A DNA stretch of 48,687 nucleotides. Origin: Candidatus Magasanikbacteria bacterium RIFOXYD2_FULL_41_14. GTDB taxonomy: Bacteria; Patescibacteriota; Patescibacteriia; Magasanikbacterales; GWA2-37-8. Under the pieces are notes generated by a model that ran no database searches, had not been told where the DNA came from, and worked only from the letters and a program-made list of their open reading frames with translations. This document shows positions 16,777 to 24,509 of this stretch, one piece after another. The DNA is taken from NCBI GenBank assembly GCA_001784475.1, contig MFRE01000012.1:768-49454 (forward strand), given 5' to 3'. Both the position numbers and the translations under genes were made by a program. Position 1 is the first letter of the stretch. Each line of letters starts with the position of its first letter.

Positions 16777-17778
16777 TTATAAACTATTGGTAATCTTGGC
16801 AATTTGTAAAACTTTTTTCAACGGCGCGTCGGTTAATAAAATTTCCCGCGCGCGCTCAATGCCGATATTAATTGAATCGGCAACACCACCCAAATATAAA
16901 CTTAGGCCAGCGTTAAGCGCGATAAATTCTCTTTCTGCTGAGTTGCCGCGACCTTCCAGTATAGCGCATGAACGCGTAAAATTTTCGGCCGGCTGTCCGC
17001 CTTTGATTTCTGCTAAAGAAAATTTTTGGCCGGGCTCAATCTCAAATTTCTTAATTTCTTGTCCGGCGATAAATTCGTAAACAGTGGTCGGTGCCGCCAC
17101 ACTGACTTCATCTAAACCATCCTGGCTACTAACAATTAAAATATGTTCTGAACCCAAAGCCAAGAGCGCCTCGCCCAATTTTTTAGCCAAATCTCCCGAC
17201 GACACCCCGATCACCTGTTTTTTTACTCCCGCTGGATTTAAAAGTGGGCCTAAAAAATTAAAAATAGTGCGTACGCCTAGTTCCTTGCGAATCGGCATAA
17301 TATGTTTAAAAGCCGGATGAAAATTCGGGGCAAATAAAAATACCAAATCGGTTTTATTAAAACAATCTTGCGCTTGTTCGCTATTTAAATTAAAATTAAT
17401 TCCAAATTTTTCAAGCAAATCAAAACTGCCACATTTGGAACTAATAGCGCGATTACCGTGTTTGGCAATCGGCACACCGGCTACGGCGGCCACAAACGCG
17501 CTTAAAGTGGAAGCGTTTAAAGTAGAACTGCCGTCCCCGCCCGTGCCACAAGTGTCAATGGCGTCTTTGCTAATTTCAACTTTTATCATCGCCGTGCGCA
17601 AAACTTTCACCAGAGCGACAATTTCTTCGACGGTCTCACCTTTCATCGCCAGTGCTGTTAAAGTGGCCGATGCCAAAACCGGCGACAATTCGCCGCGCAC
17701 GAGTGCCAAAGCAATTTGCTCGGTCTCTACGGCCGACAAATCTTCATGGCGCAATAATTTTTTTAAATATTGTTGCAT
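16777..17778 (-). CDS. trpD: Anthranilate phosphoribosyltransferase
   Basis: Transfers phosphoribosyl from PRPP to anthranilate. Length 333. VDTCGTGGDGSSTLNASTLSAFVAA is the diphosphate-binding signature, KHGNRAISSKCGSFDLLEKFG carries the anthranilate-binding motif, and VRTIFNFLGPLLNPA is the conserved hinge. Not fused to trpG. Placed 6 nt after trpG and 4 nt before trpC. Confidence 0.95.
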   Translation of the reverse strand: MQQYLKKLLRHEDLSAVETEQIALALVRGELSPVLASATLTALAMKGETVEEIVALVKVLRTAMIKVEISKDAIDTCGTGGDGSSTLNASTLSAFVAAVAGVPIAKHGNRAISSKCGSFDLLEKFGINFNLNSEQAQDCFNKTDLVFLFAPNFHPAFKHIMPIRKELGVRTIFNFLGPLLNPAGVKKQVIGVSSGDLAKKLGEALLALGSEHILIVSSQDGLDEVSVAAPTTVYEFIAGQEIKKFEIEPGQKFSLAEIKGGQPAENFTRSCAILEGRGNSAEREFIALNAGLSLYLGGVADSINIGIERAREILLTDAPLKKVLQIAKITNSL

Positions 17779-17784
17779 ATATTT

Positions 17785-18396
17785 TTAAAATTTAAAATCT
17801 AAAAAATTTTCCAATATTTTACTTCCGCCTTCGGTGGCAAAAGATTCCGGATGAAATTGCACACCCACAATCGGAAATTTTTTATGACGTAAGGCCATAA
17901 TTTCTTTTCGGCCATTTTCATCCATTGTAAAAGCGGTAATTTCTAGTTCCGGCGGCAAACTTTTTTCTTCAACCAGTAAAGAATGATAGCGCATCACAGC
18001 TAAATCCGACGGTAAATTTTTAAATAATCCTTCGCCATCATGAGTTAAAATACTCGTTTTGCCGTGCAAAGGTTTGTCAGCCATAATGATTTTTCCACCA
18101 AACACATAACCAATTCCTTGCATCCCCAGACATACTCCAAGTAGTGGCGTTATTGGCCCACACTCTTTAATAACTTCCGCGCACACGCCAAAATATTTTT
18201 CAGCACTGGGATTGCCCGGACCGGGGGAAATTACGATTCGATCAAATTGTTCTTGTTTAATCTGCTCTAAACTAATTTCATTATTACGCGCGACTTTTAT
18301 ATCCGCCACCTCATCACTCCGGCGCAACAAATCTCCCAATGCTTGATACAGGTTAAAAACAAACGAATCGTAATTATCAATAATTAATATTTTCAT
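17785..18396 (-). CDS. trpG: Anthranilate synthase component II (glutamine amidotransferase)
   Basis: Class I glutamine amidotransferase that feeds ammonia to TrpE. Length 203. ISPGPGNPSAEKYFG is the oxyanion-hole strand. GVCLGMQGIGYV contains the nucleophile cysteine and VQFHPESFATEG the catalytic His-Glu pair. Overlaps the trpE stop by ATGA, typical of stoichiometric coupling. A PabA role for folate cannot be excluded, but the operon position makes TrpG the natural reading. Confidence 0.95.
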   Translation of the reverse strand: MKILIIDNYDSFVFNLYQALGDLLRRSDEVADIKVARNNEISLEQIKQEQFDRIVISPGPGNPSAEKYFGVCAEVIKECGPITPLLGVCLGMQGIGYVFGGKIIMADKPLHGKTSILTHDGEGLFKNLPSDLAVMRYHSLLVEEKSLPPELEITAFTMDENGRKEIMALRHKKFPIVGVQFHPESFATEGGSKILENFLDFKF

Positions 18397-19751
18397 ATTA
18401 AAAATGGGGTTAAAGCCGTCCGCATCGCGCGCGCTTTATTTTGCACCTCCAAATATTCTTTTTCTGGCACGGAATCATAAACAATTCCGCTGGATGTCTG
18501 GGAAAAAGCATAATCGCCTTTGATATAAAGAGAACGAATGGGAATGGTAAAGGTGCAATCGCCATTAAAATTAAACGCCCCGACCGCGCCACCATAAGGC
18601 CCGCGCGCTTCCTTTTCTTGGCGATCAATAATTTTCATAGATTCAATTTTTGGCGAACCGGATAACACTCCGCCCGGCAAAAGCGCGGCCAAGGCGTCAA
18701 ACATATCGCAACTGGGGCGTAAATTGCCACGAATAGCACTTTCAATATGTTGGACATGGCTAAATTTTTTAACGTCCATCAGGTTGGTCACTTTCACGCT
18801 ACCAAAATCCGCCACGCGCCCAATATCATTGCGGTGCATATCCACGAGCATTGTGTGCTCGGCAATTTCTTTCGGGTCATGTAACAATTTGCGTGAATTA
18901 ATAGCATTTTCGGCCGGTGTGGCACCACGCGCGATCGTACCGGCTAAGGGTCTTGTTTCCACGTCGCCTTGCTCCACTTTTACGAGCAGCTCGGGACTGG
19001 CGCCTAAAATCATAATATCCTGATGACGCAAATAAAACATATAAGGCGATGGATTGATTACCCGCAAACTTTCGTAAATCGCAATCGGATCGCCGGTAAT
19101 TTTATATTCGCTTTTTATCCCGACTTCACATTGAAAAATATTCCCGGCAATGATTTCTTTTTTAACATTTTCCACCAAAATTTTATGCTCGGGCTCGCTC
19201 ACATTATCGCCGCGAAAACGCACTTGGGGCAACGCTACCTCTTCTGATGGACTATCTAAAATCGCCCGGATAATTTCGGAACGATTGGTGTTGTAATAAA
19301 AATAAATTAATTCCGCGGTCAAATTATCATAAATTAAACCGTCGGTATAAAGTCCAAATTGAAATTCGGGGAACAGCGGATGAGTTTTAATTTTTAAAAT
19401 TGGCTCTAAATAATTGACTGCTTCATAACTCAAATAGCCAAACAATCCGCCGGCATAACGGCGCCCGATGCAATCTTGCGGAATTAAAGAACGCAAGGCA
19501 TAATAGGGATTGGGAACCGCGTATTTTACATCATCAATAAATAAATCTTTACCACGCGCCCGCAAAAAATGTTCTGGATCAAAACCAATAAAAGAATAAC
19601 GGGAAAGTGGCCTGCTTTCACCCAAAGATTCGGCGAAATAGCAAACCTGATACTTCTGACTAATTTTTTTAAACAAATCAAAAACCGAGGCACCGATCGC
19701 CAATGTCAAATATTTTGCTTTTTTGTTGATATTAAATTTAGGTAAATTCAT
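18393..19751 (-). CDS. trpE: Anthranilate synthase component I
   Basis: Converts chorismate plus ammonia to anthranilate; the branch-point enzyme of tryptophan synthesis. Length 452. The N-terminal FAESLGESRPLSRYSFIGFDP resembles the Trp-binding LLES region used for feedback inhibition. The chorismate-binding core shows GASPELLVK, TRPLAGTIARG, MLVDMHRNDIGRV, LPGGVLSGSPKIESM, GPYGGAVGAF and a C-terminal KEYLEVQNKARAM. Its ATG lies just after the T-tract of the trp attenuator terminator. Confidence 0.95.
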   Translation of the reverse strand: MNLPKFNINKKAKYLTLAIGASVFDLFKKISQKYQVCYFAESLGESRPLSRYSFIGFDPEHFLRARGKDLFIDDVKYAVPNPYYALRSLIPQDCIGRRYAGGLFGYLSYEAVNYLEPILKIKTHPLFPEFQFGLYTDGLIYDNLTAELIYFYYNTNRSEIIRAILDSPSEEVALPQVRFRGDNVSEPEHKILVENVKKEIIAGNIFQCEVGIKSEYKITGDPIAIYESLRVINPSPYMFYLRHQDIMILGASPELLVKVEQGDVETRPLAGTIARGATPAENAINSRKLLHDPKEIAEHTMLVDMHRNDIGRVADFGSVKVTNLMDVKKFSHVQHIESAIRGNLRPSCDMFDALAALLPGGVLSGSPKIESMKIIDRQEKEARGPYGGAVGAFNFNGDCTFTIPIRSLYIKGDYAFSQTSSGIVYDSVPEKEYLEVQNKARAMRTALTPFLI

Positions 19752-19762
19752 ATTAAACTAAT

Positions 19763-19792
19763 AAAAAAACCGCCAGGCAAGCCCGCGGCGGT
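19763..19792 (-). terminator. Intrinsic terminator of the trp leader (attenuator)
   Basis: Minus strand ACCGCC ... GGCGGT stem with an inner GGC/GCC pairing and a T7 tail, 11 nt before trpE. GGGCTTGC inside the hairpin can pair with GCAAGACC just downstream of the leader stop codon (one bulged A), giving an antiterminator. GGTCT in the leader frame can pair with AGACC, giving the alternative 1:2 stem. Confidence 0.85.
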
Positions 19793-19817
19793 ATTAAAAC
19801 CAAAAAACGGTCTTGCT

Positions 19818-19871
19818 TTAAGGAGACATTTGAGACCACCAAGTTAAGTTTGTCTTTTGGTTATGTACCAT
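19818..19871 (-). CDS. trpL: trp operon leader peptide (17 aa, tandem Trp codons)
   Basis: ORF from ATG 19871 to TAA 19818, not in the ORF track. It contains two adjacent Trp codons (LTWWS, positions 11-12 of 17), like the E. coli trpL. It starts 1 nt after the trpR stop codon and is followed by the terminator hairpin and then trpE. A ribosome stalled at the Trp codons would mask GGTCT, free GCAAGACC to pair with GGGCTTGC of the terminator hairpin and allow read-through into trpE. Regulation by tryptophanyl-tRNA is inferred from this architecture. Confidence 0.87.
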   Translation of the reverse strand: MVHNQKTNLTWWSQMSP

Positions 19872-19872
19872 A

Positions 19873-20157
19873 TTATTTTTTGATCTTTTTAAGAATTTGA
19901 TTAAAACCACCTTTAGGATCGTACAGCTCACGCGCCCCGCGGCTGACTTTCATAATACTAATTTTTAATTTTTTAGCTACCGCACGCTGAGTTAGCCCAC
20001 TGTTCAACAATTTTACAATCTGCCAGCGCAAGGCCAATTGCTCCCGTTCGGCCGGCGTAAACAGGGCTCGCATAAGCGTCATCATAACTTTCTCCGATTT
20101 GGGCGCCAAAAGCAATTGTGCCAACTGTTTTTCGGTTAAAGAAATTTCTGGAGTCAT
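19873..20157 (-). CDS. trpR: TrpR-family repressor
   Basis: 94 residues. The core LMRALFTPAEREQLALRWQIVKLLNSGLTQRAVAKKLKIS aligns with the E. coli TrpR helices ([33 protein letters not shown]). It includes the helix-turn-helix and a following IMKVSRGARELY, corresponding to the ITRGSNSL segment of TrpR that contacts corepressor and operator. It is the first gene of the trp operon, 1 nt before trpL, and a trp-operator-like palindrome overlaps its own start site. It should therefore repress itself and all trp genes when tryptophan is present. A generic YerC-like regulator is the alternative, but position and operator favour TrpR. Confidence 0.88.
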   Translation of the reverse strand: MTPEISLTEKQLAQLLLAPKSEKVMMTLMRALFTPAEREQLALRWQIVKLLNSGLTQRAVAKKLKISIMKVSRGARELYDPKGGFNQILKKIKK

Positions 20158-20167
20158 ATGTAATGCT

Positions 20168-20185
20168 GTACTGTTACGTCAGTAC
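20168..20185 (-). promoter_or_regulatory. TrpR-type operator
   Basis: The 18-bp palindrome GTACTGTTACGTCAGTAC (plus strand; arms GTACTG/CAGTAC) lies just downstream of the -10 box, over the predicted start site. The enterobacterial trp operator has the same GTACT-N8-AGTAC skeleton and length. Confidence 0.8.
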
Positions 20186-20187
20186 TT

Positions 20188-20216
20188 AGTATAAATAATA
20201 ATAAATATTTTGTCAA
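20188..20216 (-). promoter_or_regulatory. Promoter of the trpR-trpL-trpEGDCFBA operon
   Basis: Minus strand TTGACA (20216-20211), 17-nt spacer, TATACT (20193-20188), with the operator palindrome immediately following. A 30-nt 5' leader precedes the trpR ATG. Confidence 0.82.
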
Positions 20217-20248
20217 ATAACGAGTGTGGATAACTCAAAAAACCACAG

Positions 20249-20752
20249 CTACACTTTATACACCCAAATCCCTTCTTTTTTTAAAATCGGCTCCCAACCG
20301 GGAATATGAAAAACATAAGCCGCGATTGTTGTACCTGGTTTTAACTGCTTAAAAACGGTATCACGTAATCTCAGCATTGGTTTGATAAATAAAAAACAGG
20401 TCACAATATCGGCGTGGGCGACATCAGCTTTATAAAAAGAGCGCCAGTAGATTTTGGCCCGACCTTGCAAGCCGGCTCGTCTGATTAAAATTCTACTCAA
20501 AAGAACTAAAAACGGATTGAGCTCATACCCAACCACCTGCGCGCCACGACTAGCCGCCGCCAAAACTAACCGACCATGTCCCGAACCTAAATCCACCACT
20601 TTTTTGCCGGTTGATATTCCGGCGATATCCATCATGGTTTCGGTTTGTTTTTTATGCGTGGGCATGCACGGGATGCCGATGAAGACGGATAGGACGAAGA
20701 CAAAGGCGGGAATACCAAAAAACAATACCAGAATAAAATATAATAAATACAT
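20249..20752 (-). CDS. Membrane-anchored class I SAM methyltransferase
   Basis: 167 residues. Residues ~1-28 are a hydrophobic membrane anchor (LLYFILVLFFGIPAFVFVLSVF). Next comes a Rossmann methyltransferase: KKVVDLGSGHGRLVLAAASRGAQVVGYELNPFLVLLSR is motif I plus the acidic loop, and ADIVTCFLFIKPMLRL is the post-I/IV region. The arrangement resembles the FAM173/ATPSCKMT-like family (protein lysine methyltransferases), but the substrate cannot be read from sequence. Lies downstream of the ATP-grasp/NlpC pair on the same strand, with a 70-nt A/T-rich spacer containing a repeat. Confidence 0.78.
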   Translation of the reverse strand: MYLLYFILVLFFGIPAFVFVLSVFIGIPCMPTHKKQTETMMDIAGISTGKKVVDLGSGHGRLVLAAASRGAQVVGYELNPFLVLLSRILIRRAGLQGRAKIYWRSFYKADVAHADIVTCFLFIKPMLRLRDTVFKQLKPGTTIAAYVFHIPGWEPILKKEGIWVYKV

Positions 20753-20822
20753 AACAAAATCAAAATTTAAAAATCAAAATGGAAAATGACAATGTAAAAT
20801 AAAAAATTTTGATTTTTGATAT
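20753..20822. repeat. A/T-rich 'TTTTGATTTTTxxATTTxCATTTTGAATT' spacer repeat
   Basis: Spacer dominated by inverted AT-rich words (CAAAATTTAAAAATCAAAAT versus ATTTTGATTTTTGATATTTA). Very similar words recur at about 44818-44842 and 45918-45950, suggesting a low-complexity interspersed repeat. Confidence 0.5.
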
Positions 20823-21626
20823 TTACATTTTGAATTGCACTCGTCTGATTTCCACCACCCGTGCCGTCTTGGCTTCGGCCCAAGTTTCATTTTTTCCGCC
20901 AGTTTGCCCTAATTCAGCCCACTCCTGCTCTACAATCCCCTTTTCGGGCGCAATAATTTTAATTACCCCTTCGACCACGCCGTGTCCATAGCGCCCTTCG
21001 GAATTCCAAGCGCGCGCATGTGCGTATTTAATAATTCCGCCGGAATTTTCCGTAATTAAAATAATGTGATTACGTATCGCCGGTAATTTTTTTTCTAAAA
21101 TTACGATAACATCACCTGCTTGCGCGCTCTGCCAATCGTTTAATTTTTCAGTATTGCGATCGTCCGCCCACACGCGCACTGAAACATTTTCTACCGGTCT
21201 TAATTTTGCAATTATTGAGCGTAAAAAAAAAGGAGAATGTGTTTTATAAAACTTTTTGACAATATCAATATTAGCGGTTTCCCAAAAATGCGCGCGCAAA
21301 ATATTCGTTACAAATCCGGAACACTCCACACCCAAATTATTATCAACTAAAAATTTCCTAATTTCTTGCGCGTCCTTAGAAACATCGTGATTGCTGTGCA
21401 AGCAACAATTGCCACTATGATCAAAAAGGCCGGCGTGATATTGCAAGGAAATAATTTTGGCTTCTTCCACAATTTCCGATGGCGTACCTTTGCCAATGAG
21501 TACTTTTAGTTCAGCGCGCCGACGTGTCCGAGCGTTATTAAAATACGGGCAACGCACGCCAACCATATTTTTAAAAGGCAAATTTAAATAATCATTTAGA
21601 ACCGTTTTGGCTTTGGCAGATAGCAT
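20823..21626 (-). CDS. Hypothetical protein with NlpC/P60-like papain fold
   Basis: 267 residues, not recognised as a named family. GVECSGFVTNIL (Cys near residue 102) and GDVIVILEKKLPAIRNHIILIT (His near 188), followed by KYAHARAW, match the Cys...His layout of NlpC/P60-type cysteine peptidases (D-C-S-G-hh; GD-hhhF; H-hGIhh). The N-terminal third (GVRCPYFNN, IGKGTPSEIVEEA, and a CC pair) is unfamiliar. No signal peptide is visible, so it may act on a cytoplasmic substrate. It follows an ATP-grasp gene by 12 nt, suggesting a two-enzyme module in which one makes and one cuts or transfers a peptide-like bond. Confidence 0.55.
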   Translation of the reverse strand: MLSAKAKTVLNDYLNLPFKNMVGVRCPYFNNARTRRRAELKVLIGKGTPSEIVEEAKIISLQYHAGLFDHSGNCCLHSNHDVSKDAQEIRKFLVDNNLGVECSGFVTNILRAHFWETANIDIVKKFYKTHSPFFLRSIIAKLRPVENVSVRVWADDRNTEKLNDWQSAQAGDVIVILEKKLPAIRNHIILITENSGGIIKYAHARAWNSEGRYGHGVVEGVIKIIAPEKGIVEQEWAELGQTGGKNETWAEAKTARVVEIRRVQFKM

Positions 21627-21638
21627 AGTAAAATCAAA

Positions 21639-22865
21639 TTACTGTATTAAATCACGCAGAAAAACCCCCAGTTCATTTAACTCATTGTGTCCGGCCATCA
21701 AACTTTCGCTAATTTGAAAACGCGTAAAGTCAGCTTCTGGCTTGATATTGTTATAATTATAAATCTTAAAACCACGCGCTACTGCTTGTAAATTTTTCTT
21801 TTCTGATAATCGCCTCATCTTTGGTTCTGTTACGCGCGAAACCAACTGGGCGCCAGTTTTTATTTCAACAATTTTCTGCGAAACATAACGAACACCCAAT
21901 AAGGCGCACAAATGAGTATAAAAAGTCGTCGATGGAGTTAGATCTGGTGCTGTGGAAACCAGTATTTGCAATTGCGACTCTAAACTCGCGCTCGCGGGCT
22001 GGCGAGCGTTAATTTCAATTAAATAAAGTTTACCGGTTGACTGCTCCAAAATAACATCAACCCCAAATAAACCTTTCCAACCACTTTCCACAAGACGCCC
22101 CCCCACTAATTGAACAATTTTTTCATATTCTTTTCTTTGGGTGCTGGTCAAAATTTTATCTGGCAGTGACCAATCATTACCAATTGTAGCAAACCGGTTA
22201 CAAGTAAATGGCTTTAGGCCAGTAATCTGATAGCTAATATTGCCAGACAAAACCTTTTGCCCCCACACCACATTATTGCTAGTGAACATCGATCCGACAA
22301 TATATTTGGTAACACGTACCGGACGATCAGGAAATTTTTTCTTAACCGATAGTAGCTGTCTTTTGTTTTTAATAAGTATAGTTCCAGTACCAGTATGCGC
22401 AAAATTAAATTGCAAAACAAACGGCTTGCCAACCCATTCCACTTTAGAGCACTCTTTAATTTCAAAGGAGGGCAAAAGATCTTGAGCCATAGCACCAAGC
22501 CACTCTACCTGGCTAATTTTTTCTTCCACAAAAGAGGAAAGCTTCGCCCCCGGGTTAAGCAGACGCCAACCATTGTCAAGACAAACTTGCTCAATCTTGG
22601 TGGTAGGTTTAAAAACTAAAAACTGAACATTTTTTATCTTTTCCACAAACTCCTTAGTTTCAGGCCGCGCCAGCAATTCCCAAGTATCCAAAATTCGCTT
22701 AGATCGGATCAAAAGCACATTTTTGCTGTCCTCGCAGATTGACTTGGCAAAAGGAGAAAAATTTGAGATAATATAGTAGTTAACGGTATTTAAGGGCAAA
22801 CCCAAAGAACGCTCTAAATCGCGCGTTACATATACTACTGGCTGAACCAACGAAAACTTACTCAT
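21639..22865 (-). CDS. ATP-grasp domain ligase-like protein
   Basis: 408 residues. The C-terminal catalytic half reads GWKGLFGVDVILEQSTGKLYLIEINARQPASASLE, the characteristic ATP-grasp Mg-ATP site (D...E.N.R). PFVLQFNFAHTGTGTILIKNKRQL is the ATP-lid region and VRVTKYIVGSMFTSNNVVW the hinge strand. The N-terminal pre-ATP-grasp region (ILIRSKRILDTWELLARPETKEFVEKI) is divergent. ATP-grasp enzymes join carboxylates to amines, thiols or phosphates through acyl phosphates. The substrate is unknown; the adjacent NlpC/P60-like gene hints at peptide chemistry. First gene of a likely three-gene minus-strand unit with 20823 and 20249. Confidence 0.72.
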   Translation of the reverse strand: MSKFSLVQPVVYVTRDLERSLGLPLNTVNYYIISNFSPFAKSICEDSKNVLLIRSKRILDTWELLARPETKEFVEKIKNVQFLVFKPTTKIEQVCLDNGWRLLNPGAKLSSFVEEKISQVEWLGAMAQDLLPSFEIKECSKVEWVGKPFVLQFNFAHTGTGTILIKNKRQLLSVKKKFPDRPVRVTKYIVGSMFTSNNVVWGQKVLSGNISYQITGLKPFTCNRFATIGNDWSLPDKILTSTQRKEYEKIVQLVGGRLVESGWKGLFGVDVILEQSTGKLYLIEINARQPASASLESQLQILVSTAPDLTPSTTFYTHLCALLGVRYVSQKIVEIKTGAQLVSRVTEPKMRRLSEKKNLQAVARGFKIYNYNNIKPEADFTRFQISESLMAGHNELNELGVFLRDLIQ

Positions 22866-22888
22866 ACCAGAAGATTATATCAAATTAA

Positions 22889-23107
22889 CGACATTTTGGC
22901 AATTTACTATGCCCCGCACAACAACTTTCCGCCAATCCGTACAAGCCACTAACTCTGATTTATTATGAGGCCTGTATTAACAAGAATGACGCTAAATGGC
23001 GCGAAAAGTATTTAAAAACCAGTCAAGGTAAAAGATTCATCAGATTAAGAAACAAAGAATACATTTTATTAACTAAACATTCGCGCCGTATTAGCGCGGA
23101 AAGTTAA
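22889..23107 (+). pseudogene. Stop-free coding remnant without a start codon
   Basis: A frame open from just after TAA at 22886 to TAA at 23105 encodes a protein-like tail (LIYYEACINKND, KWREKYLK, GKRFIRLRNKEYILL), but no ATG, GTG or TTG start is present. It sits between two divergently transcribed genes. Possibly the 3' end of a truncated gene; its family is not recognised. Confidence 0.3.
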
Positions 23108-23117
23108 TGCGCAGGGT

Positions 23118-24059
23118 ATGAATGGATTATACAACGAATTAAAAAACTTTGGCCAAGTTAAAACAAATATTTTGCTTGCCAAATTTACAACTTTTAAAAT
23201 TGGCGGACCGGCAAAATTTCTAGTAGAAGTTACCGAGTCGGAAAAATTAGGCAAATTACTTACTTATCTCACGAGCGCAGGTGAAGATTATTTTGTTTTA
23301 GCCGGTGGATCCAATCTATTATTACCCGATGCCGGATTGGATAAAGTGGTAGTGCAAGTCAAAACCAACAAAATAGAATTATTGCCAGACAATCAAATAT
23401 TTGCTGACGCCGGCGTGCAAATGGCAGCGGTCGTTGGACTGGCTTTAAAAAATAATCTAACGGGCATGGAATGGGGTATCGGCGTACCTGGAAGCGTCGG
23501 TGGCGCAGTACGAGGCAATGCTGGAGCCATGGGACAAGATACCTGGCATGTTCTGAAGTTAGTGCGCGCCTGGCAAAATAATGAAACACGGGATTGGACA
23601 CCAGATGAGTGTGGGTTTACTTATCGCAGTAGCGCTTTTAAAACTAACGAAGCTTTAGTGCTGTCAGCTATTTATCAATTGCAATTGGGAGATCGCGCGC
23701 AAATCACTACCGCCATGCAAACATATTTGAAACAACGCACTGGACGTTATCCTTCTTTTCCTTCTGCTGGCAGTTTCTTTAAAAATAACGACTTGGATAA
23801 ATGGCAAAAAGACCTTAAAGAATTACCACCACTGTTTATCGAGCGCAAAAAAATTCCAACCGGCTGGCTCATTGAGCAGTGCGGTTTGGCTGGTTACACA
23901 GTCGGGGGGGCCAAAATCTCCGACGAGCACGGCAATTTCTTGATTAATTTTGATAATGCCACCCAGACGGATGTGTTGACAATTATGGAAAAAGCTCAGA
24001 CCGAGGTGTATAATAAATTTGGAATTAATTTAGAACCAGAAGTAGAAATTGTGAGTTAG
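23118..24059 (+). CDS. murB: UDP-N-acetylenolpyruvoylglucosamine reductase
   Basis: Reduces UDP-GlcNAc-enolpyruvate to UDP-MurNAc using NADPH and FAD; a cytoplasmic peptidoglycan precursor step. Length 313. Visible: TTFKIGGPAKFLVEV and LAGGSNLLL (FAD-binding), GMEWGIGVPGSVGGAVRGNAGAMG (the conserved flavin/substrate segment), FTYRSSAFK (active-site Tyr/Arg) and PSAGSFFKNND with the catalytic serine. The C-terminal QCGLAGYTVGGAKISDEHGNFLIN is standard. First gene of the long plus-strand block; a weak CAGGG precedes the ATG. Confidence 0.94.
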   Translation: MNGLYNELKNFGQVKTNILLAKFTTFKIGGPAKFLVEVTESEKLGKLLTYLTSAGEDYFVLAGGSNLLLPDAGLDKVVVQVKTNKIELLPDNQIFADAGVQMAAVVGLALKNNLTGMEWGIGVPGSVGGAVRGNAGAMGQDTWHVLKLVRAWQNNETRDWTPDECGFTYRSSAFKTNEALVLSAIYQLQLGDRAQITTAMQTYLKQRTGRYPSFPSAGSFFKNNDLDKWQKDLKELPPLFIERKKIPTGWLIEQCGLAGYTVGGAKISDEHGNFLINFDNATQTDVLTIMEKAQTEVYNKFGINLEPEVEIVS

Positions 24060-24149
24060 CGTTACAACAATCCAACATATAAATCATGATAATTATATTT
24101 AAAGGACTTTATCAACTTTCAAACTTTTAACTTTATTAACTAAAAACAT

Positions 24150-24503
24150 ATGCAAATCATCATCGTCGGAAAAAACATTGAATTAACCGAGGCTATCAAA
24201 GATTATGCGGAGAAAAAAATCTCCGGTCTTGATAAATTTTATAGTAGAATTATTCGCGCTGATATTACCGTTGGTTTGGAAAACAAACATCATCAAAAAG
24301 GCGACATTTTTATTTGTGAATGCAAATTAGAAATTCCCGGCAAAGATTTGTTTGCTTCCAAAACCGAAGAAGCCTTGTATAAAGCAATTGATAAGGTTCG
24401 CGATTATTTAGAAAGCGAATTAAAAAAACACAAAGCAAAAACAGAAACCAAGAGCGCACGCGCCAGAACAGAAATCCGCTCTAACAAGGGTTATTCGCTT
24501 TAG
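24150..24503 (+). CDS. hpf: Short ribosome hibernation promoting factor (HPF/YfiA family)
   Basis: 117 residues. Pattern VGKNIELTEAIKDYAEKKISGLDKFYSRI, ADITVGLENKHHQKGDIFICECKLEIPGKDLFASKTEEALYKAIDKVRDYLESELKKHK matches the S30AE domain that binds the 30S decoding site in stationary phase. There is no C-terminal dimerisation domain, so it is a short-type HPF. The tail is basic. The ATG is preceded by ACTAAAAACAT with no Shine-Dalgarno. The sulfatase gene starts 7 nt after its stop, so they may be co-transcribed. Confidence 0.9.
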   Translation: MQIIIVGKNIELTEAIKDYAEKKISGLDKFYSRIIRADITVGLENKHHQKGDIFICECKLEIPGKDLFASKTEEALYKAIDKVRDYLESELKKHKAKTETKSARARTEIRSNKGYSL

Positions 24504-24509
24504 AATCGC

